This document shows positions 39,863-45,971 of a DNA stretch of 48,346 bases, piece by piece. Position numbers and translations under genes: made by a program. Under the pieces are notes generated by a model. The model did no database searches and was not told the DNA's origin. It saw only the letters and a program-made list of their open reading frames with translations. Source of the DNA: Planctomycetota bacterium (GTDB lineage Bacteria; Planctomycetota; J058; JAJDCP01); the NCBI GenBank assembly GCA_029260765.1, contig JAJDCP010000183.1:1-48346 (forward strand), in the 5' to 3' direction. Position 1 is the first letter of the stretch, and the number at the start of each line of letters is the position of its first letter.

Positions 39863-41107
39863 TCACAGCCCGTCGAACAGGCTCTTGGGCTTCTCGCTCT
39901 TGCTGACGACCGGTTCGTCGTCCGAGTCATCGAGCGGGCTCGCGTCATCAAACGCACTGCGGCGACGACGCCGCGAGCTGCGTCCGCTCTTCCCCGCCAC
40001 CGCTTGCGCCAGACCCTCGACCTCGCCTTGCGCCTGGTCGAGCTGACCCCGCAGCTCTTCTTTCTGCGACCTCAACTGTTCCAGCGCTCGCTCAAGCTGA
40101 GCGTTGCGCTTCTCGAGCTCTTCGACCTGCTTCTCTGCCCCGCTGCTCGACTCGGCTTGCTGCAGAGCTTTTTGCAGCGTCAGGCGGTCCATCAGCTCGC
40201 GGTTCTTGGCGTCGAGGATCTCGATCTTGCTCTTCAGCCGGTCCTCGTGCTTCTCGAGCTCTTCCCGTTTCTTCTGCTGCATGGCCAGCTGCGCCATCAC
40301 CTTGTCGGCCTCGAGCTTGAGATTGTTCTGCAGAACCTGACAATTGGTCTCGAGCTGCACAATCTGCGCACTCTTCATGGCCAATTGCTCGGCCGCTGTC
40401 TGCAGACGCTCTTCGACCGAGTTCTTCATCTGCTCGACGTCGCTCTGGGAGTCGCGAAGGGACTCGATCTCAGCCTTCAGCTCGTCCCGCTCTTTGGTGA
40501 CCTTCTTCAGCTCGTCGCGGATCTGCTGTATGCGCCCGCCTTCGGTGCTGCGCGAGCGCGCATAGGTGGGGATGCCCGGATCGCCCTCGAGGCTGCGCTG
40601 CGTATAGCGCCGCCGGCGTTTCGGCGTATAGCTGGTGCTGTGTTGGAGCTTGGGGATGTTGGCCTGGTCTTCAGAACCTTCCATCGGGTCGTTGTAGTGG
40701 AAGGTGACCTCAGCTTTGCCAAATTTCAGCCGCGCGCCGTCGGGGATGACGACCTTCTCCTGGATGCGCTGGTCATTGAGGTAGGTTCCGCCTCGGGTGT
40801 TGAGGTCTTCCAGCCAGAACTTGCTGCCATGGAAGCTGATCTTCGCATGGTCGAACGAGATGCCTGCACCCCGGATGGCCAGGGCGTGTTCACGCTTACG
40901 GCCGACCAGCCACTCGCTGGCGGTCTTTTGATTCAGGTGGAAGGCCCCGCTACCATCGCCGCCATAGTAGAAGTAGTCTTTTCCTTTGGTGATGCTCAGA
41001 ACAGCCACAGCAGGACTCGACCCCTTCGGAGTTGCGTACGGATCGCTCCAGGACAGCTCGCTATTTTCTCCAAATTCCGCCCCAGCGCAACCGATTCTTG
41101 CTTCCAT
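39863..41107 (-). CDS. FHA-domain protein with long coiled coil
   Basis: About 414 residues. An FHA domain occupies about residues 45-135 (LVGRKREHALAI, ISFDHAKISFHG, NTRGGTYLNDQRI), preceded by a short N-terminal stretch. A basic linker (PKRRRRYTQRS) leads into about 190 residues of heptad-patterned coiled coil rich in Glu, Gln and Lys. The tail has a basic cluster (SRRRRR) followed by acidic DDSDDE. FHA domains bind phosphothreonine, so the FHA kinase at 41.9 kb is a possible partner. The start at 41107 is the first ATG outside the overlap with the aldolase gene; its ribosome site is weak. Confidence 0.8.
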   Translation of the reverse strand: MEARIGCAGAEFGENSELSWSDPYATPKGSSPAVAVLSITKGKDYFYYGGDGSGAFHLNQKTASEWLVGRKREHALAIRGAGISFDHAKISFHGSKFWLEDLNTRGGTYLNDQRIQEKVVIPDGARLKFGKAEVTFHYNDPMEGSEDQANIPKLQHSTSYTPKRRRRYTQRSLEGDPGIPTYARSRSTEGGRIQQIRDELKKVTKERDELKAEIESLRDSQSDVEQMKNSVEERLQTAAEQLAMKSAQIVQLETNCQVLQNNLKLEADKVMAQLAMQQKKREELEKHEDRLKSKIEILDAKNRELMDRLTLQKALQQAESSSGAEKQVEELEKRNAQLERALEQLRSQKEELRGQLDQAQGEVEGLAQAVAGKSGRSSRRRRRSAFDDASPLDDSDDEPVVSKSEKPKSLFDGL

Positions 41108-41124
41108 CGTCGGCTTCGCCAAGC

Positions 41125-41153
41125 TTGTAGGGCCTATGCCCTTCTGGTAGAAT
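41125..41153 (+). promoter_or_regulatory. sigma70-type promoter of the aldolase/kinase genes
   Basis: TTGTAG, 17 bases, then TAGAAT (5 of 6). The predicted start near 41160 gives a leader of about 68 bases before the GTG at 41228. It lies in the divergent spacer with the FHA coiled-coil gene. Confidence 0.55.
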
Positions 41154-41227
41154 ACCTCCCCTGAAGTCAAGCGACAGACCCCCGCAGCCTGCAGCGACAG
41201 GGTCCGCAAATAGAGCCAGGAGACGTC

Positions 41228-41890
41228 GTGAAGTTTTTCCTCGACACCGCCGATATCGCCGAAATCCGCGAAGCCGCAGCTCTTGGTGTGCTCGATGGCG
41301 TGACGACCAACCCCAGCCTGGTCGCCAAAACGGGACGAGGCTTTCTGGAAGTGCTCGCGGAGATCTGCGAGCTTGTGTCCGGCCCCGTCAGCGCAGAAGT
41401 TGTCGCGACCGACCTCGAGGGAATCCTGCGGGAAGGCCGCTTCCTGGCCAAAGTCGCGAGCAACATCGTCGTGAAGATCCCCTTGATCACCGACGGGCTC
41501 AAAGCGACCCGGGTGTTCCGCGATGAAGGGATCAAGACCAACGTCACGTTGTGCTTCTCGCCGCTGCAAGCGCTGCTGGCGGCGAAAGCGGGTGCGACCT
41601 ACATCAGCCCGTTCATCGGCCGCCTCGACGACATCTCCCACCAGGGAATGGCACTTGTCGAAGAGATCCGGGCGATCTACGACAACTATGCCGAGCTCGA
41701 GACCCAGATTCTGGTCGCGAGCATCCGCCATCCGCTGCACGTTCGCGATGCGGCCCTCGCGGGTGCAGATGTCGCCACGGTCCCCTTTCCGGTCTTCGAC
41801 AAGATCATCAAGCATCCATTGACCGACATCGGTCTGGCCAAATTCCTGAAAGACTTCGAGAAGGTGCCTGGAGGTCTGGGGATCTCCTGA
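41228..41890 (+). CDS. Short transaldolase / fructose-6-phosphate aldolase
   Basis: 220 residues, the compact TalC/FSA-type subfamily. It forms a Schiff base through Lys83 in NIVVKIPLITDG. Other signatures are MKFFLDTADIAEI, DGVTTNPSLVAK, NVTLCFSPLQALLAAKAGA and YISPFIGRLDD. In bacteria lacking full-length transaldolase this form usually does the pentose-phosphate transaldolase reaction; in others it is a fructose-6-phosphate aldolase. Sequence alone does not separate the two. The GTG start has AGGAGA about six bases upstream. The FHA kinase gene begins 33 bases after the stop. Confidence 0.93.
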   Translation: MKFFLDTADIAEIREAAALGVLDGVTTNPSLVAKTGRGFLEVLAEICELVSGPVSAEVVATDLEGILREGRFLAKVASNIVVKIPLITDGLKATRVFRDEGIKTNVTLCFSPLQALLAAKAGATYISPFIGRLDDISHQGMALVEEIRAIYDNYAELETQILVASIRHPLHVRDAALAGADVATVPFPVFDKIIKHPLTDIGLAKFLKDFEKVPGGLGIS

Positions 41891-41922
41891 GCTTTCCCCT
41901 GCGAGAAGAGTGAGCGACATCC

Positions 41923-43155
41923 TTGGCGTTCCAACTCCATTTCGTCCAAGGCCCCCTGATCGGGAAGCGGCATGCGCTCCGGGAGGGCGAGAGTCTCGTC
42001 ATCGGGCGCGGCAGCGGGGCGACGCTGCGCATCCCCGACCCCCAGATTTCCCGCCGCCACTGCGAGATCTCTGAAGGCGAAGCCTCGCTGGCGATCCGCG
42101 ACATGAACTCCTCGAACGGCACATTCGTCAATGGGCGCAGGGTCACCGAGGTCGAGTTGCAGATCGGCGACCGGGTGATCCTGGGCACGAACCTGATCGA
42201 GATCTGTTCCTCCGACATGCAGGTGCAACGCTGCAGCCGCTGCGAAGCGGAGTTGAGCCTGTCCGACCTCGCCCAGGACGGCAAGGACGGCCTGTGCTTG
42301 ACCTGCCGCAAGGCCGCACAGCTCTCCTTTGTGATTCCCGGCTACACCATCGAGCGCATGTTGGGTAAGGGAGCGTTCGGCGCCGTCTACCTGGGGAAAC
42401 GCCAGGAAGATGACCTGTCGGTCGCACTCAAGATCGTCAAGCACGACACCATCCGCAACGAAGCCGATGTCAAACGCTTCTTCCGCGAGGCAGAGTCGGC
42501 GCGCAAGCTGGTGCATCCGAGCATCGTGCAGGTGTATGACTCCGGAGAGGCTGAAGGCTACTACTTCATCGCGATGGAATGGGTGGACGGCAAGAGCATC
42601 GCCCAGCACATCCAAGCTCGCGGCGCCTTGACCGTGCGCGACACTCTGCGGCTGGGAGTGCAGCTGACCGACGCCCTGCAGCACGCGTATACGCGCTCGA
42701 TCGTGCACCGCGACATCAAGCCCGACAATATCCTCGTCCACCGTGACGGGATTCCCAAGATCGTCGACTTCGGCCTGGCGAAGAGCTTTGACCAGTCGGG
42801 TATCAGCGGTTTGACGGCCCCCGGGGCCGGTATGGGCACGCTGGCCTACATGCCTCCAGAGCAGCTCGACAATGCGCTCAATGCAGACCAGCGCAGTGAC
42901 ATCTACAGCCTGGGTGCGACTTTCTACCACATGTTGGCGGGCCGGCGTCCGTTTGAAGAGCGCACCACGCGCAATTTCATCCTGAAGATCCTGCGCGAGA
43001 GTCCGACGCCGCTGCGCGAGTTGAACCCGAAAGTGCCGGCCTCGCTGTCGCACCTGGTGGCGCGTGCGATGGCCAAGAAACCGGAAGACCGCTACCGCGT
43101 GCCGGCAGAGATGCAGGCCGACCTGATCAAGATCTTCGAGCGCAGCGAGTTCTAG
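41923..43155 (+). CDS. FHA-zinc ribbon-Ser/Thr protein kinase
   Basis: 410 residues, soluble. An N-terminal FHA domain (28-32 GRGSG, 44-47 RRHC, 63-67 SSNGT) is followed by a zinc-ribbon-like linker with C104, C107, C125 and C128. A complete Hanks-type kinase then occupies about 140-405: Gly loop LGKGAFGAV at 147-155, Lys170, HRD at 262-264, DFG at 282-284 and GTLAYMPPEQ. It is therefore predicted to be active. FHA at the N-terminus of the kinase allows self-binding or recruitment of phosphorylated partners. The start appears to be TTG at 41923, without a strong ribosome site. It probably shares the promoter at 41125. Confidence 0.92.
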   Translation: MAFQLHFVQGPLIGKRHALREGESLVIGRGSGATLRIPDPQISRRHCEISEGEASLAIRDMNSSNGTFVNGRRVTEVELQIGDRVILGTNLIEICSSDMQVQRCSRCEAELSLSDLAQDGKDGLCLTCRKAAQLSFVIPGYTIERMLGKGAFGAVYLGKRQEDDLSVALKIVKHDTIRNEADVKRFFREAESARKLVHPSIVQVYDSGEAEGYYFIAMEWVDGKSIAQHIQARGALTVRDTLRLGVQLTDALQHAYTRSIVHRDIKPDNILVHRDGIPKIVDFGLAKSFDQSGISGLTAPGAGMGTLAYMPPEQLDNALNADQRSDIYSLGATFYHMLAGRRPFEERTTRNFILKILRESPTPLRELNPKVPASLSHLVARAMAKKPEDRYRVPAEMQADLIKIFERSEF

Positions 43156-43192
43156 GAGCCTGTCCTAGCTCAAGATCCGCCAGGGACCGGCC

Positions 43193-44419
43193 ATGCTGAC
43201 TTTCGATCTGCTGATCGCCAACTCCCGCTCCCAAACCGTGCAGCCGCGCTACGTGGACGCCGACAGCCCGCGCTTGCTCGCACGGGCGGCTGAGCTGACC
43301 GCTTGCTTCCAGCGGGCGAAAGGCCTGCCCCGCGGCGAGCTCAAGGCGAGCCTGGACGAGCTGACCGCTCTCAGCAGCCAGCCCTTGATGGAGAAGGGCT
43401 GGATCAAGCTGCTGTTCGACCGTTGCACATTCGAGCTGTGCACCGATGCCGACCTCATCGAGTTGCGCCGTTCGCTGTTTGAGGCCTCGGCACGCGCTTG
43501 GGAGGTCGGTACCTGGCAGCGCGAGCTGGTGTTGGCCGAAGCCGGCCGTGAACTCAGTCTCGAGACGACCAAAGTCGAAGACTGGATGTATGCCGACCTC
43601 AAAGACCAGGAGCTGCTGGCCACCTTCAAACCGCTGAGCAGCGCGAGGCTTCTGCATCGGTACAACACCGCCCTGGCGCAGGCCGTGTTGTTCAAAGCGC
43701 AGCACCTGCGCATCGAGCTGGGCAAGAACCCGGTCAACCGGGTTCGTGACTTCTTCCGCGCGCTCAAATTCCACCGCCTGCTCCACCAGGTGAGCAAGCG
43801 CCGTGGCAGCCAATACCTGGTCGAGCTGGACGGTCCGCTGAGCCTGTTCGGTGCGCAGAGCCGCTACGGCGTGCGCATGGCCTGCCTGCTGCCTCACCTG
43901 CTGAAGCTCAAAGTGTGGCGGCTCGACGCTGAGCTCAGCTGGGGGCCTTCCAAGCAGCCCAAGCGCTTCCAGCTCGATGAAGGCTGCGGACTGCGCAGTC
44001 ACGTAAAGCAGGGCTCCTATCTCCCGGTCGAGCTGCAGGCTTTCGCGCGGCGTTTCGGCGAGTTGTCCGGACCCGTGTGGCAGCTGGACCAGGCTACGCC
44101 GCTCGTCGATTTGGGGGAAGGCGTGGTGGTGGTGCCCGACTTCCGCTTCAAGCATGTGGCCAGCGGGCTGGAAGTGGACTTCGAGATCATGGGCTATTGG
44201 CGGCGCGGCAATGTCGTCAAGCGCCTGGAGTCGCTGCGCAAGGCGGGTTTGCGCAACTACCTGCTCGGCGTCGCCAAAGACCTGCAGGTCGAGAAAAAGG
44301 TGGACCTGCCCGAGGAAGTCTACCGCTTCCGCCAGATTCCCAACGCTCAAGAAGTCCGCAAGAGGCTCGACAGGCTGGTCGAGGACACGCAGCCCGAGCA
44401 GGGTACGTTGTTCAGCTAA
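43193..44419 (+). CDS. Bax1-type (DUF790) nuclease
   Basis: 408 residues. The C-terminal third has the nuclease-like core: VVVVPDFRFKHVASGLEVDF with Asp and Glu placed as in PD-(D/E)XK-type enzymes, then IMGYWRRGNVVKRLE. The N-terminal part (MLTFDLLIANSRSQTVQPRY) is typical of the DUF790/Bax1 family. In archaea Bax1 binds XPB helicase and cuts DNA near bubbles in a repair reaction. Here an XPB-like helicase gene lies directly opposite, with 6 bases between the stops. The genes are convergent rather than cotranscribed. Confidence 0.88.
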   Translation: MLTFDLLIANSRSQTVQPRYVDADSPRLLARAAELTACFQRAKGLPRGELKASLDELTALSSQPLMEKGWIKLLFDRCTFELCTDADLIELRRSLFEASARAWEVGTWQRELVLAEAGRELSLETTKVEDWMYADLKDQELLATFKPLSSARLLHRYNTALAQAVLFKAQHLRIELGKNPVNRVRDFFRALKFHRLLHQVSKRRGSQYLVELDGPLSLFGAQSRYGVRMACLLPHLLKLKVWRLDAELSWGPSKQPKRFQLDEGCGLRSHVKQGSYLPVELQAFARRFGELSGPVWQLDQATPLVDLGEGVVVVPDFRFKHVASGLEVDFEIMGYWRRGNVVKRLESLRKAGLRNYLLGVAKDLQVEKKVDLPEEVYRFRQIPNAQEVRKRLDRLVEDTQPEQGTLFS

Positions 44420-44425
44420 TGCGCC

Positions 44426-45805
44426 TCAGATATCCAGCAACAGGCCGTAGGCAGTGTGCTGCCGTCGCCGCTCGCTGGTGAACTCTTCGGCGGTGTCGGC
44501 GGCAATCAGCTCGTAGAGCACCGCCTGTTTGCCCTCGTCGGGGCGCAGGATCCTACCAAGCCGCTGCACGTGCTCGCGCACGCTGCCGCTCCCTGAGAGC
44601 ACGATCGCCACCTGGGCCTTGGGGATGTTGACCCCCTCATTGAGCACTTTGGAAGTGACCAGCGCCTTGGTCCGCCCTTCGTTGAAGCTGAGCAGGATCG
44701 CGCGGCGTTCTTTGGCCTTGGTCTTGTGGGTGATCGAGGGAATCAACAGGGCGCGGCTCAGCCGGTAGACGGTGGCATTGTCCTCTGTGAAGACCAGCAC
44801 TCTCTCTCCACGATGCTCGCGCAGCTTGAGCCGCACCGTCTTCAACTTGGCGGACGCTGTGCGGATGACCTCTTTCTGTTTGCGCCAGGCATGGTAGGCC
44901 TGGCGGCCCTCTTCGGTGCGCGAGGCCTCGACCAGGAAACGCTTCCAGCCTCCGGGAGAGCCGACCCGCAAGCCGTGGGAAGTCACATAGCTGCGGTAGA
45001 TGCCACGAAAGCTGTCGTATTCCTCACGCTCACTGGCGGTCAGCGCGATGCGCAGCCGTTCGGTGCGGTACGGGGCGAGAAATTCGCCCGCCATGTCACG
45101 GATGTCTTTTCTGTACACCTGCGGGCCAATCAGATCGTCGAGTAGACCATCGCGGCCATCTGCGCGCTCGGGCGTCGCGGTCAACCCGAGCCGGAAAGGG
45201 GCGATGCTCATGCGCGCGCTCTCGGCGTAGGAAGGGCCCGGTAGATGGTGGCACTCGTCGAAGATCACCAGCCCGAAGCGTCCGCCGAGGCGCTCGACAT
45301 GCAGGTAGGCCGAGTCGTAGGTGGTGACCGTGATCTCCTGCACATCGTAGTTGCCCCCACCAATGCTTCCGATCGGAGTGTCGAAGCAGGCAGACAGCAG
45401 GTCGTACCACTGATGTAAGAGGTCCAAAGTAGGCACCACCACCAGTGTGCTGCGGGAAGCATTGGAGATCGCCATCGTGGCGACAAAGGTCTTGCCGGCG
45501 CCCGTGGGAAGAACCACCACGCCGCGGCGCTGCGCCCGCTTCCAGGCTTGCAGGGCCTCGACCTGGTAGTCACGCGGTGTGCCCTGCAGGGTCTGGTAGA
45601 GCTTTAGTACCTCATAACTGCGAGCCTGGTCATCGTAGGGAATCTTGCGGCGATGCAGGGCCATGCAGAGGTCGGCATAGCGGTAGGCGCGCAGGCGATG
45701 GCGCTCGACACGTGGATCGAAGACGCAGTCGGGCACGGTTTCCGCGATCGCCTCCGGAAGGTCGGCGACCAACAGACTTCCCTGGTCAAATTCGATCGCC
45801 ACCAT
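44426..45805 (-). CDS. XPB/Rad25-like DNA helicase
   Basis: 459 residues. An N-terminal damage-recognition-like segment is followed by GTPRDYQVEALQAW and Walker A LPTGAGKT with K105. The Walker B box is FDECHHLPGPSYAES (DECH), motif III is LGLTATPERADGRDG, and the second RecA domain has VLVFTEDNATVYRL, KALVTSKVLNEGVNIP and VQRLGRILRPDEGKQ. This is the superfamily 2 XPB layout. Its pairing with the adjacent Bax1-like nuclease supports a nucleotide-excision-type repair role. It is transcribed away from the giant repeat gene, so their promoters share the 45806-45971 spacer. Confidence 0.92.
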   Translation of the reverse strand: MVAIEFDQGSLLVADLPEAIAETVPDCVFDPRVERHRLRAYRYADLCMALHRRKIPYDDQARSYEVLKLYQTLQGTPRDYQVEALQAWKRAQRRGVVVLPTGAGKTFVATMAISNASRSTLVVVPTLDLLHQWYDLLSACFDTPIGSIGGGNYDVQEITVTTYDSAYLHVERLGGRFGLVIFDECHHLPGPSYAESARMSIAPFRLGLTATPERADGRDGLLDDLIGPQVYRKDIRDMAGEFLAPYRTERLRIALTASEREEYDSFRGIYRSYVTSHGLRVGSPGGWKRFLVEASRTEEGRQAYHAWRKQKEVIRTASAKLKTVRLKLREHRGERVLVFTEDNATVYRLSRALLIPSITHKTKAKERRAILLSFNEGRTKALVTSKVLNEGVNIPKAQVAIVLSGSGSVREHVQRLGRILRPDEGKQAVLYELIAADTAEEFTSERRRQHTAYGLLLDI

Positions 45806-45898
45806 GGGGTTTCCCTTACTGCCTCGCAGAGCAGAGGCCTTTACTATCTATAGATGCCGTCCGAGCATCCAGCCTGGGCTGAGAAGTAAGCTGTGCAG

Positions 45899-45927
45899 TT
45901 CCGCATGGATCGCATCGGCGCTATAAT
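45899..45927 (+). promoter_or_regulatory. Candidate promoter of the repeat-protein gene
   Basis: A perfect -10 box TATAAT at 45922-45927, with a weak -35 (TTCCGC) 17 bases upstream. Transcription would begin near 45934 and leave about 38 bases of leader before the ATG at 45972. Confidence 0.5.
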
Positions 45928-45971
45928 TGACGGTGTATGGCCGCCACCGCCATCTCACCGAGAAGCGCTGA

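Noticed and set aside
41108..41920. Upstream extension of the minus-strand FHA gene across the whole aldolase gene
   Set aside because: The extension is the antisense of a clear transaldolase-family gene and shows no family features. The FHA gene is better started at 41107.
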